Part shown: one piece after another, positions 50,630 through 61,770 of the stretch | How the letters are laid out: each line of letters opens with the position of its first letter | Position numbering within the stretch: the first letter of the stretch is position 1 | NCBI RefSeq assembly: GCF_017916325.1 | Contig: NC_090161.1 | Location: 571,001-635,000 of the forward strand | Origin: Leishmania martiniquensis | Lineage: Eukaryota > Euglenozoa > Kinetoplastea > Trypanosomatida > Trypanosomatidae | Length of the DNA: 64,000 nt | Direction of reading: 5' to 3' | Notes under the pieces: model-generated | Told to the model about the DNA's origin: nothing | Database searches by the model: none | The model's input: only the letters and a program-made list of their open reading frames with translations | Position numbers and translations under genes: made by a program

Positions 50630-52008
50630 GCCCGAAAGAGAACGGGAGGACAAAGTGGCTGAAGGACCAAGCGCCACATGGTCCCTGGCCAGTTCTTATG
50701 GCACGCGCGCGCACTGCTTCCGTAGTTGGAAGCATGCCAACGTGTCGGGTTGTGTCCCTCTTTTTCGTTTTTTTTGTTTTCTGCTAATCACAAGGCTTTT
50801 CTCCCCAACCAGAGGGGGATGAATCGGAGGCGGGTGGCGATGGCACCTAAAACCCCTCAAGCTTTTTCTTCCTCTTTTCGTGGCTGGCTTGCGTGGGCGC
50901 TCATACTGCGCCTGGGGGAGGGTTTCTATTGACAAGATTGTGTGACGGCGACAGAAAAGGAATGCAGTGCGCAGCGCTCCGCTTCCTCGCCGCCTCCTAT
51001 GCGTTGGAGTGCATAGGTTCACCGTTTTTTTGTTCTCTGCTCTTTTCCCCCTCCCCCCTCTTCTTACGCCCTTTCCCTCTTTTTTTTTTTCCTCCATAGG
51101 TTTGCGTGTTCAGCCCCCTCTGGCGCCTACTAAGCAGCGCATATCCAAAGAACGAACGATGAAAGGCCAGAAAAGCTCGTCGGGTGCATAGCCCGATTCG
51201 ACGACAGACAGCTCGTCCCACTCGACCCGGACTCCTCCGCCAGTGCAACAGAGAGAGAGAGATGAACTTTTTGTTGTTTGCGGATATATTTGCGAGCTTG
51301 CCTGCTGTGCAACGGGCATTTTGTAAAAGGTGAGGGCTTGACTGGTACTCTCTCGTTTGGCATTTGCTACCTCTTTCTCTACACCCTGTCGACCATCTTC
51401 TACCTTCCTCCCTCTCCTGATCTACTATCACAGCTAGTGCGCAAATGTTTCGATCATGTTGCTATAGGCCTCATAACCATCTCGCACGCCAACAGAGGAG
51501 GGGATACGGACAACGCACGCATACAGATGTGTACCTCTCTGACCCCAATGCCCAAAGAGAAGTTGCGCATTAGACAATGCGGAGAAAAACGCACTGGGCT
51601 GCTCATGCCGATGCGAGACACTACCGGCAGCTTCCATACAGTCTCGCTCACAGAGAATGGGTGGCGAACAGCTGTGGCGAGACCGAAAAAAGGGGCCAAA
51701 AACACGATGCATGAGAAGCAGTGACGTAGGTGGCCAAGGGCAGGCAGGTCGAAGGAATTGCCGCACCCTCCATGTTGCCGCTCAGCGCTTTCCCCCTTCC
51801 TCGTCTTTGTCGAAAAACCGGGGAGAAAACGGTACGGACTCGGTAGAGGTAGGCCTCGTGCGAGCATGAAAAAAAAAGCGTGTATACGAAACGAGCAGAG
51901 CACAGGCGCATGAGGAGTGTGTGTGCATGTGCGTGTGACTGCCGGCGGCCGCGTCTTTTTTTCTCTCACTTCGGTGCCTTTGTTGGCTTGACGACAAGAG
52001 TAAGGGGA
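50630..52008. other. Intergenic region downstream of the kinase
   Basis: T-run at 51079-51091 and T/C tracts; a 148-codon open stretch at 51278-51724 starts without ATG and has no family resemblance. No gene seen. Confidence 0.5.
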
Positions 52009-52420
52009 ATGCACGTCTCCGTGCCCGCCATTTCAGGGGGTCCCCACATCCCACGCTGTGCGGTGAAGCCAAGGCACCCCCCTTTCCCCCATCTCCATAT
52101 CCCCGCCAAATGCCGAACCATCGCTGGCGGTCACCGAGTTCAGCGCCGACGACGTCGGGGGAACCAAAGCGATGCACCGCCACTGATGCAGGGGGTCGGG
52201 TTCTGGGTGGCGTTGCTCCGGAGCGGCCTGCGATAGCAAACACGTTTGTATCACTGCTAGGATAAACAAAGTGTCGAGTCGAGTACATCTCACCCAGCTC
52301 TCAAACGTTCCTTGGTCTGGGGAACCTGAGGCACCCCGAGAGGGAACACACCACGTGGGGGCGTGAATAAAGAGCGCGGGTGTGAGGCAACGAGCGGTGC
52401 GTGTGAGTGTGGGAAGAGAG
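52009..52420 (+). mobile_element. Degenerate SIDER-like element (fourth copy)
   Basis: Diverged relative of the three copies at 2.2, 7.2 and 13.7 kb, same orientation. Collinear matches: GCACGTCTCCGTG..CAGGGG against GCACCTCAGCGTG..CAGGGG; then GGGTTCTGGGTGGCGTTGC against AGGTCCTGGGTGGCGTTGC; AACAAAGTGTCGAGTCGAGT against AGCAAAGTGCCAAGGCGGCT; and a GTGTGAGG segment near 52379. Boundaries are approximate. It lies in the kinase 3' region. Confidence 0.6.
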
Positions 52421-52831
52421 TCGCAGGCAGGGACCGAGCTCAGATGACGGACTCGATGTTGCTGCATCGTGTGTGTCTACGGTTGCCTCGCGCCACCTCT
52501 CCCGGGCTCTGACGGGCCAGGCCGGGTAGGATTTGTGCTGCATGGCAGCGAATGGACGTGCTTTGGCTTCTTTTCTCTCTCACGACCCCTCACCGCAGCC
52601 TCTCTCGCTCGGCTTTTTTTGCGTATTCTCTTTGGCTCTCTCCTTTTTCGTGCCTCCCCTGCCCCCCCTTTCCGCCATGCGTCCCCGTGTATATATACAC
52701 ACACGAATGCATACATACATGCACCTACACGTACGCACAAGATGACGCCGTCGCAAGCAGGCAGACTCCGACACAGACACAGTGTGCGGCGGTGACGGAG
52801 GGAAAGAGACGAGGATCACACGCTGCGAACG
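52421..52831. other. Leader region of the ankyrin gene
   Basis: T/C tract 52562-52680 and TA/CA repeats at 52689-52735. No gene seen. Confidence 0.5.
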
Positions 52832-54841
52832 ATGCGCGGCGCTTTCGGCGCATCTCGCTTACTGCGCTTCCCCTTGCCGCCCAAGGACGTAGAGGCGCTT
52901 CTCCAGTCTGTACTGCAACACCACAGTGCCGCGGAGAGATCTCCTTTGGATGCCCCGGCAGTCATCATACCACCCGGACAAGGAAATGCCCGTGTGCTCC
53001 CACCGTTTGGTCTTCACTCCTGCCTGCGGCGAAATCCAGAAAACAGCACGATAAGCCTGAGAGCGCGCGAGCGAGCAGGCGGTACTTCTGCGGTTGGTGG
53101 TGACGTCCCAAAAGAGCCTCCGGGACTTGCAGGAGTTCTGTCAACGTCGCCGCGTCCGCAGCAACCGGAGCTCTGCGCACAAGCGGGGCAGAGCGAGTCG
53201 GCCGATGCGCCGGTTGCGCAAGAGTACTTCACTTTGAAGACTGTACGTGCAAACCCGATGATCAGTTTTCCGGAGATCTTGATGCAGTGGGAGCACTTCG
53301 TCGCCCTTGACAGTGGGCAGGGCGCGGGCTTTGTTTCAGCACGCCATAACTGCTCTGAGGCAGGGTTACTCAACCTCAAGCTACAAGACAATGTGCTTGC
53401 CTCACTAGCGGCCATGTGTGGCACCCCAGTGTCCATAGGCAGGGTCCCGAGGCGTGTCGCCGACGTCCTCAAGTCCGAGTGGCGGGCCAGGGACATGCAG
53501 CAAGCGTCGAACGACACTGGCGCTTTTGGTGCACCCCTCCTGCACCGTACACCAAAGTCGCCGATGTGCTACACACTTCTGCACTTCTCTGCTGAGTTGG
53601 GCGATGTGGCGTATGTGCAGGCGCTTTTGACCCACTATCCGTCTGGTTTTCCACTCCGGTGGCTCTCCTCTCCGATGCGTGCCGCCCTAGCCTACCCGGC
53701 TTTTACAATGCATGACCGCGAAGAAGCAGCCAGAGGCATGAGCTTCCAGCCTCTTCCAGCGCTGCCTGCGCCACCTCCAGCCATGCCGTCCGAGTTGGGA
53801 ACAGACGTTTACGCTTGCGCAGATGCAGATCTGTGCTCATTCCAATGGGTGGCGGAGCACTGCCCGGATCACACGGGGATGTATCCATGCCACCTGGCTG
53901 CCGCTCGCGGGAATGTTCAGTACCTGGATTACCTTGTCAGTCTCCTCGGCGCGGCGGCGGTGCTGAAGGGGCAGCTCTGCTCGCCGCCTGCGTCACCACT
54001 CAACATGTGGGGCTCCCTTCGCTATCTTACGCGTTTGAGCGCAGCGCAGTGTGCCTTGGCGTTTCATCAGGTGGAAGTGCTGGAGTGGATCGAGGTGGTA
54101 CATCCGTTTGCATTGGATGAAATGAATAGCAAGACGCTGGTGCACGCCTTGGTGGCGGCCGCGATACACAAGGACGACCTTACTGGGGCGTTTTCGTTTC
54201 TCCGGACGCGCGCGATGGAGCCGCTATGCATGCTCGACACAGTGTCTACGTCCGCCAGAGCATCTCGAGACAAAGCGGCGGTGTCAACACCGTCTCATAG
54301 GGTTCGTAGCCCTGAGCTCGAGGAGGCAGGGATATTTCACATGGTATTCGCAGCTGCAGAGGCTGGTAATGTCGGTGTGCTTCACTGGTTTGATAGCGCG
54401 TTGGGCGACATGGACCTGCGGCGGCTGTGTGACCAACGTGGCGCGACAGTATTGCATCATTGTGCAAGATGCTCATGTGCAGCGGCAATGGCGACGCTGC
54501 TTTCGATCGCCACTCCCATCTCTGGCACGGACTCGCTGCAAAGTCAAGGCGAAGCACCACGGTCTCCGCCCCGCTGGACTCCTCTCGATCCGGCATGGAT
54601 AGACGTGGAGGACGGAGAAGGTCGCACCCCTGCTGTGTGGTGCGTGGTGAACCGATCGAAAAAGGGAGGTGCGGTGGAAATGCTGGAGGTGTTGCGCAAC
54701 GCCGGCTCCGACTGGCCGCGCCGCCAGTACAATGGCCTCTCACTCTTTGAGATTGCGGCACAGCGACATTCACGCCACTCGAAGCTGATGCGCTACCTCA
54801 AGCAACATGTTCAAATACCCCTGCTAAGCCAAGGACGCTGA
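52832..54841 (+). CDS. Ankyrin-repeat protein
   Basis: A 669-residue hypothetical protein. Ankyrin-type repeats are visible: YTLLHFSAELGDVAYVQALL (about 249-268), GMYPCHLAAARGNVQYLDYL (about 350-369), IFHMVFAAAEAGNVGVLHWF (about 503-522), ATVLHHCARCSCAAAMATLL and a final GRTPAVWCVVNRSKKGGAVE. The N-terminal ~200 residues are Ser/Pro/Ala-rich and unrelated to known domains. There is no signal or membrane segment. Ankyrin arrays mediate protein binding; the partner is unknown. ATG 52832 follows CA/TA repeat-rich leader DNA. Confidence 0.82.
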   Translation: MRGAFGASRLLRFPLPPKDVEALLQSVLQHHSAAERSPLDAPAVIIPPGQGNARVLPPFGLHSCLRRNPENSTISLRARERAGGTSAVGGDVPKEPPGLAGVLSTSPRPQQPELCAQAGQSESADAPVAQEYFTLKTVRANPMISFPEILMQWEHFVALDSGQGAGFVSARHNCSEAGLLNLKLQDNVLASLAAMCGTPVSIGRVPRRVADVLKSEWRARDMQQASNDTGAFGAPLLHRTPKSPMCYTLLHFSAELGDVAYVQALLTHYPSGFPLRWLSSPMRAALAYPAFTMHDREEAARGMSFQPLPALPAPPPAMPSELGTDVYACADADLCSFQWVAEHCPDHTGMYPCHLAAARGNVQYLDYLVSLLGAAAVLKGQLCSPPASPLNMWGSLRYLTRLSAAQCALAFHQVEVLEWIEVVHPFALDEMNSKTLVHALVAAAIHKDDLTGAFSFLRTRAMEPLCMLDTVSTSARASRDKAAVSTPSHRVRSPELEEAGIFHMVFAAAEAGNVGVLHWFDSALGDMDLRRLCDQRGATVLHHCARCSCAAAMATLLSIATPISGTDSLQSQGEAPRSPPRWTPLDPAWIDVEDGEGRTPAVWCVVNRSKKGGAVEMLEVLRNAGSDWPRRQYNGLSLFEIAAQRHSRHSKLMRYLKQHVQIPLLSQGR

Positions 54842-55909
54842 TGGGTTGCGGTGTTGTTTCTCTTTTCCCTCACGAACATCGGGTAGACCGCGTTTTTTTC
54901 TTCTTCCCCCACCTGCTACGCGCAGGCGCCACGAGTGCCTCATGAGGGATGGCGGCTGGACTGTACGAGGGCACCTAACGCCAAGGTGCGGGTGCTTGCG
55001 ATGGCTACTATGTGGAGAGGAACGAATCTGCTTTGTTCTGCTTCTAAAGGCTTTCAGCATTTTTTTTGCGTGCCGGTCGCCTCAGGGCACACACACACAT
55101 ATATATATATAGGCAAGCATATACTCAGCCACCTGCACGCACGCATGATGCCCCTAGGGGTGTGCATTGGCGTGGAGAAACAACAAGGGAAGGAGAGAGA
55201 GACGCAGGTCATCAGCATCAGATAGGGATTTCGCACCCTCCCCCCTTTTTGCTGGTTCACGTTCTTCCCACGTCTTCCGTCTTCTCCTGTACCTGTTGGG
55301 CTCTCACGCGCCTGATCGTCCCAAGCGAGGAAGAAGGAGCGGAACGAAAAGGGACGCGAAAAAGTGCGCCACCGAGTGGTGGTCCACTGCCGTGTCCCCC
55401 TCACTCGGTCTTGCAGTCACCTCACATCCGTGAAAAAACAATCACCTCCTCTCTTAACAGTCACCTCGACGGCTTCTACGTATACGTGCATGAAAATCTT
55501 CTGCCCCTTTAGTTTTGTGAAGGGCGGCTGTGAATTACGCCTCGAGGCAGCATCGATTAGATTGGCGAGGTGACGAGGCTCTCGCTCAGTTGGCGCTGCG
55601 TTACACCCGGAGGGGAGAGGGGAGGGAAAGAAAACCCATATCGTCTCTTTGAAGCGTAGGAAGGAAGAGGGCAGCGCCCGGCGGGACGCTGCGGCTGCAC
55701 CGTACACACTCACCTCACACACACACACCAAACTGCCTCGATAAAGCAGTGGGCGCCTGGCGGCTCTTCTCGTGACCATTCACACCGGAGACCACCCGAC
55801 ACCACGGTTGCAGTGGGATTTGCCCTCCGCTACCACGCACGGGTCGGCGCTGCATTTCGTGTAGCCTTCATCGCCTCTTTGTGAAGCGGTGCTCATCTGC
55901 CCGGGGCTG
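54842..55909. other. Intergenic region
   Basis: CA/TA repeat at 55090-55111 and several T/C tracts. No gene seen. Confidence 0.5.
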
Positions 55910-57463
55910 ATGGCGTCGAAGGAAGCAGTGGAGTCCGCAAAGGAGTTTTGCGGGCCGGTGCTGTATGCCGCGAGCGCCAAGCATGCACGCATCGCCCTCG
56001 CCGACGTCTCACCGAGCGCTGATGGACTTCGACTGCTCGCCTCAAATGGGAACTGGTCAGAAGTGCTGGCGCTGGCTGAGCGGCTTGAAACAGAGGCGGC
56101 GGCCAAAGCCTGCCGTCACCCGCGCAAGTATGTCGGAGTGCCGCGAAGTGCATCTCCGGCAGATTCCACGCTACGAGTGAGCCCAGAGTGCACCGAGGAG
56201 GGACTGTCGACTACGCAGTCGCCCCTAGTGGCTGGCGTGACTGCCGCCACCAGCTCAGTCTCGAGGCTCTCCGCAGACGCTGCGGCGCGCAGTGCGCGTC
56301 TTCCCTATGTGCTGGTGCAGGTAACCGCTAATCTGAAGATGAGACGCATCGCTGCCGCCAAGAAGGTTATTGAAGCGCTGGGAGACATTGAGGGGGAGGG
56401 GTTCCGCGACCCCGTCACGTGTGAGAGCTTCGCTCCATTTTCTCTGCGTCTGGTGGCAGCCTTTCTTCCGCTCTATCTCGGGGCGCCGATGGAGGCTCAG
56501 AAGAAGCTGTACGCATTGCTGGAGGACTGCCTCAGGCATGAGCGGCAGTGTGACACGGCCAGCAATGATGACACACCCATCCCCGCTCTTGGCGGAGATG
56601 GCGCCGTGAAGGAATCAGCGGCCTCTGTGGCACTGCAGCGTACCTGGACACAGCGAGTGTTGCGTGTGCAGCGCGCCCTGCTGCACGTACACATTCATTT
56701 GAACCAGCAGTCTTTGGCGCATAGTCTGGTGGAGCAGGTGCTGCGCTCCGAGGAGATTTGGCACCACAAGTTTCATGACCTTTCCGATGGGCTCTACCAG
56801 CTTCGCCATGCCCTTGCGCTGCAGCAGGCCTTTTGCTTTGCCCTTCACGTCGGGGACGCCGCGCATGCACAGGCAACGCACGCTGCGATACAAAAGATTG
56901 CCGCCGTTGAACGCTCGGAAAGTAGCACAGAAGGGGCGTCGTCGAATGGGCTGTCCAACTCGAGCCTCTGCAAACTAGTCGTGCTTACCTGCGACGCATT
57001 CACTGCGGTGTTCAAGGGCGAGTACAGGAAAGCGCTGCGGCTCTTCCACGACGTGATCGAGGCGTCTACCCACATGAAGGAGCTCTTGCGCACCTCTGCA
57101 GATGGTTCCGATACAGACGTGAGTTTGTCTCGGGCCTCTGACGGCTTCATCAGCGAGAGCGCTCTACGCCGCTGGGTGCTTCAAGACATTTGTGCAAACG
57201 CGCAGGTGTCGTACGCAACGTGCCAGGCGTACTGCAGTGACGCCGACCCTGCCACACTCATGTCTAGCCTGTGCACAACGCTGGAAGGGTACGCCAAGGC
57301 AGAACCGCAGGTGCTGTGTAACTCCGACGCGTTTGTGGAGAGTCTCGTGCGATTCTACACCCTCTCCGGCGATCGCGAGGCCAGTCTGAACCGGCTGGCG
57401 GATTTGTTGGAGGTTTTTCGCTGTGAGCGCAGGTCGCTGCCGAGCCTAGAGGCGCTGGTGTAG
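55910..57463 (+). CDS. TPR protein, TRAPPC12-like
   Basis: A 517-residue helical-repeat protein. The stretch at 130-205 resembles TRAPPC12: LPYVLVQVTANLKMRRIAAA, then SFAPFSLRLVAAFLPLYLGA with PMEAQKKLYALL; the F-S-L/M-R-I/L-x-A-x-L-x-x-Y-L-G motif is the best evidence. TPR-like helices continue (RVQRALLHVHIHLNQQSLAH; DAFTAVFKGEYRKALRLFHD). The C-terminal ANAQVSYATCQAYCSDADPA and DAFVESLVRFYTLSGDREAS helices match the end of such proteins. TRAPPC12 is a subunit of the TRAPP III tether in ER-Golgi and autophagy traffic. The match is by eye. ATG 55910 is the first in frame. Confidence 0.65.
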   Translation: MASKEAVESAKEFCGPVLYAASAKHARIALADVSPSADGLRLLASNGNWSEVLALAERLETEAAAKACRHPRKYVGVPRSASPADSTLRVSPECTEEGLSTTQSPLVAGVTAATSSVSRLSADAAARSARLPYVLVQVTANLKMRRIAAAKKVIEALGDIEGEGFRDPVTCESFAPFSLRLVAAFLPLYLGAPMEAQKKLYALLEDCLRHERQCDTASNDDTPIPALGGDGAVKESAASVALQRTWTQRVLRVQRALLHVHIHLNQQSLAHSLVEQVLRSEEIWHHKFHDLSDGLYQLRHALALQQAFCFALHVGDAAHAQATHAAIQKIAAVERSESSTEGASSNGLSNSSLCKLVVLTCDAFTAVFKGEYRKALRLFHDVIEASTHMKELLRTSADGSDTDVSLSRASDGFISESALRRWVLQDICANAQVSYATCQAYCSDADPATLMSSLCTTLEGYAKAEPQVLCNSDAFVESLVRFYTLSGDREASLNRLADLLEVFRCERRSLPSLEALV

Positions 57464-58168
57464 GGGAGGGTGCGTCAGTGCTCGAGAACTGCAGCAATCC
57501 TCCGCAAAACGCTTCTCCCTGGCGACCCTCGCAGACCTCTTCGCTAACAGGAAGTGGAGTCGAAACGCAGCGTGTCTGCAAGACGTGGGCCGGAAATGCT
57601 CACCCTCACCTGCCGCTTATTTCACCCCTCTCGAGAGGCGTCTCGCAGACGTCACGGATTCTCGCGGGTGTCTCCGCGCGATGTGAGAGTAATGGCGCAC
57701 GGCTTCCGTGACCCTATGCCCACTCTTTTTGCCGCCGGAGACGAGCTTGCACAGCCCTTCTGTCCTGCGAAGTTTTATCGCTCTTCTGGTGTGCTGACGC
57801 TTAGCGTCATTCTCTTTGTGAAACACTCAAGCTCACCAACGCTGTCATGGATGACTGCGGAAGGGGTAAGCGAGGCCGCTGGAAAACCCATGACACGGCT
57901 GCCGCGACTCGCGAAACGGCGGAAAGGACTCACAATTTGCCCCCCCCCCCTTCGTGCGCGAAGGTGGTCTCTGAGTCTGGCTGGCACCCTCGCACCCTGC
58001 CGATTGCCACTAAGAAAAAAAAAGAGAGAAAGAGGGGGGGAGCAGCGAAGGAAGCTGCCGTCAATTCTCTCTCTTTGCCTGTTGCCTCCTCTGCTTGTTT
58101 TCCTTCACTTTTTTTCCACCAGTTAATCGGTCAAGCGCCTCGTCCTGTCAGATTTCGGCTCTGCGTCG
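57464..58168. other. Intergenic region
   Basis: C-run at 57941-57950 and A/G tract 58012-58040; T-rich tract near 58090-58120 serves the next gene. No gene seen. Confidence 0.5.
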
Positions 58169-59584
58169 ATGCTACGCCCGTCGCGGCCACTGCGCCGTTC
58201 TATCAATGAGCAGTGGACGGAGAGCAGCAGCAGTCAGCGCGCCAAGGGGTTCCTGGCGTCGCGACGCGTAAGCTGTCGCTCCCATGCGGCCTCAAACTCG
58301 TCTGGAAGTTGCGCTGCTGCGGCACCGGCTGGGCCGGCCGCAGACCCGAACGCAGAGGCGTTCTCTGCCGTGCCGCTGATCTCGGTGGGCCCCTGCACCG
58401 GCGAAGTATACAATGAAAGCGACCTGTGTGAGGTGCACCTGGTACAGCGGCTGACATCCTCTTTTCCTGCCATTGCTGCGGACATTGTGGATGCTGCTGC
58501 TGCTGCTGCTGATGACAAGAGCGCAGGAAGCTACGTGCATGAGCTCTCCACGCACACGCCTTCGCCACTGAAAGTCGAGACCCCGCACTACACGTGTCTG
58601 AACGCTTTGCTGGACAGTGCTGACAGGCGACCGCGCATCCCGAAATCAGGCCAGCGACTCTTCACCTCGGCTGAGGTATCGGTTTTGCGTAGCGAGGCCC
58701 GGCAGGCGTACATGCGCAGGCGCAGGATGGAGGAGCGGAAGGGGCTCATGGCTGCGGAGGCGGAGGCACGCTCGCTGCTGACCGATGCCGCGCTGGATCA
58801 GATCGCAGGGGTGCGGGCACGTCAGACGGAGGAGCGTGAATCGCTAATGCGAGCGGCGTCAACCGCAGCGCTTCCGGTGCAGTATCTGGAGCAGCGCATT
58901 CGCCATCGCATTATTGAGGAGGACCTGAAGCGCGATGAGCACCTTCGCCAGGAGGGCCGCGACGCATGGAGACTGCAGGTGCAGCTCTCCAAAGCAGCTT
59001 CCGAGGGCTTGAGCGTGCGTGAGGTGGAGCGGCGAGCGGCCACCTATCGCTTTAGCGCGGCTGTCACCTTCATCATAGTGCAAGAGATCGAGCTGCGCAA
59101 GTGTGTGGAGGCCGAGTCAGCGAAGTGCTGGGAGACGCTGGCGCAGGAAGAGGCACAGGGCAGGGCAGACGCTGAGCAGCGCGCACTGGTGCGATTCCTC
59201 AACAGCCCTGAGCAGCTTGCCCTCGCGGCGGCACGCGAGCGGCGAGAACGGAAACGGGCGCTCCGCACAGCTAAGCTGCTGAAGCTCTTTCAAGAGCAGC
59301 AAGAGGGCTTCGTGAATGGGTGCCGGCATGGAACAGGGGGGCTGTCGCTCTTCGTGGGCGAAGCGCCCAAGAAGGCATGTACACGTTGCCGTGTCAAGTG
59401 GGATGAGAATCTTGGCTACTATGTGTCCATGGATCGCACCGTGAAGATTCACTCGCCTCCGTCGCCGATAACCTCGGCGGCGGGAGCGGGGGCCAAGCCG
59501 GCGCCACCTGCTGCGAAGCGGCCCGCAGCAGAGGCATCCAAGCACGTTAGCGTGTTGCCGCCACTCAAGGAAACGTTAAAATAG
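58169..59584 (+). CDS. Coiled-coil hypothetical protein
   Basis: A 471-residue, highly charged protein. Residues about 175-385 are Arg/Glu/Ala-rich helices (RRRRMEERKGLMAAEAEARS; RIIEEDLKRDEHLRQEG; RERRERKRALRTAKLLKLFQ), most likely coiled coil. A short Cys pair, CTRCRVKWDENLGYY near 412, could bind metal. The N-terminus is Ser/Arg-rich and the C-terminus Pro/Ala-rich. Family unknown; many flagellar or cytoskeletal proteins of these organisms look like this. Confidence 0.72.
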   Translation: MLRPSRPLRRSINEQWTESSSSQRAKGFLASRRVSCRSHAASNSSGSCAAAAPAGPAADPNAEAFSAVPLISVGPCTGEVYNESDLCEVHLVQRLTSSFPAIAADIVDAAAAAADDKSAGSYVHELSTHTPSPLKVETPHYTCLNALLDSADRRPRIPKSGQRLFTSAEVSVLRSEARQAYMRRRRMEERKGLMAAEAEARSLLTDAALDQIAGVRARQTEERESLMRAASTAALPVQYLEQRIRHRIIEEDLKRDEHLRQEGRDAWRLQVQLSKAASEGLSVREVERRAATYRFSAAVTFIIVQEIELRKCVEAESAKCWETLAQEEAQGRADAEQRALVRFLNSPEQLALAAARERRERKRALRTAKLLKLFQEQQEGFVNGCRHGTGGLSLFVGEAPKKACTRCRVKWDENLGYYVSMDRTVKIHSPPSPITSAAGAGAKPAPPAAKRPAAEASKHVSVLPPLKETLK

Positions 59585-60553
59585 ACATATTCCCCCGAGC
59601 GCTCGCAGGAAGGCGAGATCGTGTGTGTCTGTCTGTCTGCCTGCAAAGGGGGCTATTGCACGCACCTGTGATAGTTCTCTCTTGAAACTTTGCCGGCGAG
59701 AGTGTGTGTTGATGTACCTCTCTCTTGCCGACGTCCTCTGCTCTCCGAGCGACCATTCTGTGCCGCTGTCGACTCCGCCTTCTCATCGTCGATTTCGCTT
59801 TCTCTATCTTTCATGCACTGGCCGAAGTCCCCGTCCGTCCGTCCGTCCCTCAGATGTACATCGCACAACTCCCCCCCTCTGTGCATTTATGTTCACGGCA
59901 TCATACAATGCTCTTTGTTTTGCTCTCTGCATTCTTACAGAATCGGCGTGCCTTCTTCATCTACTGCCGCCCACCCGTCACTCGCTCAGTGGGCGATGCG
60001 CTACATGGCATCAGAGGTTGACAGCTACGAAGCATCTCGTAGTCGTTGACGTCCACCAACTGCCATGGGCGACGGCAGAGGTGACTGAGAGAGAACCTGC
60101 CAAAGGTACCAGCAATAGCCGCGACGCAGAGGTCTGCCCAAGGGGGTCCTTTGGTGCCTTTTCACCCTCCTTTCCTGCTTCGTCAGCTCTCCTGCTCTTC
60201 GCTATCCTCGCCTTGTGGATGGTAGTCACAGCTATCCTCGCGTGTCTTCTCGTGTGACTCGTGATCCAGCCGGCCTACTACCTTTATTCATCATGGTCAA
60301 TCACCCTCTCCCCTTCTCTGCCGCCCCTCCCCCCTCGTCGCCGAGTGTGCCTTGCTGTGATCGTCGCAAGGACGACAGCTCCCCGTTTTCCCCTTGCCAC
60401 CACACGAAGAAGAGCGTACCCCCCCCCACACACGCACGTACGCTGCACTGCACAGAGATCGGCTGTCTTTCACTCCGCACGTTTTTTCTGCTACTCGCTG
60501 CACTCCCGACCCCCTTGTTCACTCGGTAGGGGCAGCACAGGGAGGTAAGAATT
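59585..60553. other. Intergenic region
   Basis: T/C-rich tracts; a 210-codon frame near 59625-60257 has a non-ATG start and low-complexity translation. No gene seen. Confidence 0.5.
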
Positions 60554-60901
60554 ATGAGCCACTACGACAAGATCATCGAGGAAGATAAGCTCTACCTGGA
60601 GAAGGTGGGCATGCACAGCATCCTTCGGCAGTTTGCCATCGACGCCATGGAGAGCCGCCCGGCTAATATCTATGAGTACATGATGACGTGGGCTACCAGG
60701 AGGCGGATGTCGTCGACTGGGTTTCCAAAGGTAACAGACGACAAGTGTGAGGTAGGGGGGTACCCGGCAGAGAAGGAAGGTGCTGCCGCGAAGGCGCAGG
60801 CGGACGAGCGCCCAGCTGCCAGCGCCGACGAGACGCACCGTTTCTCATCGAACAAGAGTTCGCCGAGGCGCTCTGGCGTCGAAGCGTGCCAGTGCCACTG
60901 A
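60554..60901 (+). CDS. RIIa/DPY30-type docking-domain protein
   Basis: A 115-residue protein. Residues 12-50 form the two-helix dimerisation/docking pattern: YLEKVGMHSILRQFAIDAM followed by RPANIYEYMMTWATRR (the P-x-x-I-x-x-Y/F turn typical of RIIa and DPY30). The rest is a polar tail ending with SPRRSGVEACQCH. Such domains bind amphipathic helices of AKAP-like anchors; in flagellates they are common in the axoneme. The last residues include Cys-x-Cys, possibly lipidated or metal-binding. A paralogue starts at 63682. Confidence 0.75.
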   Translation: MSHYDKIIEEDKLYLEKVGMHSILRQFAIDAMESRPANIYEYMMTWATRRRMSSTGFPKVTDDKCEVGGYPAEKEGAAAKAQADERPAASADETHRFSSNKSSPRRSGVEACQCH

Positions 60902-61770
60902 GGAGAAGCCTTCCTCGCCCATGGTAGCAGCCGAGTTGGAGGGGGCGATGGGAGAGGGGGTGCTGTCGCGGGGGTGGCGATAAGCGACTGAGGTGATGCT
61001 GGCATCGCGTCTGCGCGTCTGTGTATGTCTAGGCGCGTTTCTTTGGCCATACCGAGCTTGTACATGTACGTTAGCAAGCAAAAAATAGCGGCACTTTCTG
61101 CAATGGCGGCATGCGGCACAAGAAGGAGCGGCGAGCATCTGGCGGAAAGGGGTTAAACCGTCCTCTGCGGTGTCTCTTCTATGTAGCTTCCTTCTGAAGA
61201 GCATGCACACTATCAGCGGATGCGGGCCCCGTCGCTTCAGCGGTGATGTGTCTGTGTGCTTGGGCGTGAGCTGTTTTTGTCTGCTGCGATGCACACGCAG
61301 CACTGCGCCCTTGCCATGGAAGAGGCGAGCATGCTTTGTTCGGAAAGATAGCAAAAGTGGTGACTAGCTTGCGTCGTGACAGCGTGATGAGGTGGCGATG
61401 GGGATGATGGCGTCAAGCTCCGCATATCAGCTCACCTCGTCGAGGTGATGAACTATCCGCGGCCTCCTGCTGGGATGCCCTACCCTTGCCGAATGAAGCG
61501 CCTGGGCAGCACTTTGGGCGTTGTTGCTGTGCTTGTCTCCTACGCCGACCCACCCAACTGCCTCCTTCTCCTTCCCCATCCGTCCTGCGTGGGTGCCTCA
61601 CCTGCACTCTTGTCCCCCCCTCTCTCTCTCAGTCCGATGCTCACAAACGGCTCATCTCGCTCCGAATCACGCCACATTTCTCTTTCTGGGCCGTACCGAC
61701 GAGGACCGAAGTACACGGGGAGAGGCACCTCGGCGGCACTGGTTAGCAGCGCCCCCCCTCCCCCCAAGCC
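60902..61770. other. Intergenic region
   Basis: No gene. T/C tracts 61560-61632 give the leader of the next gene. Confidence 0.5.

Noticed and set aside
51278..51724. 148-codon open stretch after the kinase gene
   Set aside because: No ATG near its start, no domain, and composition typical of spacer.
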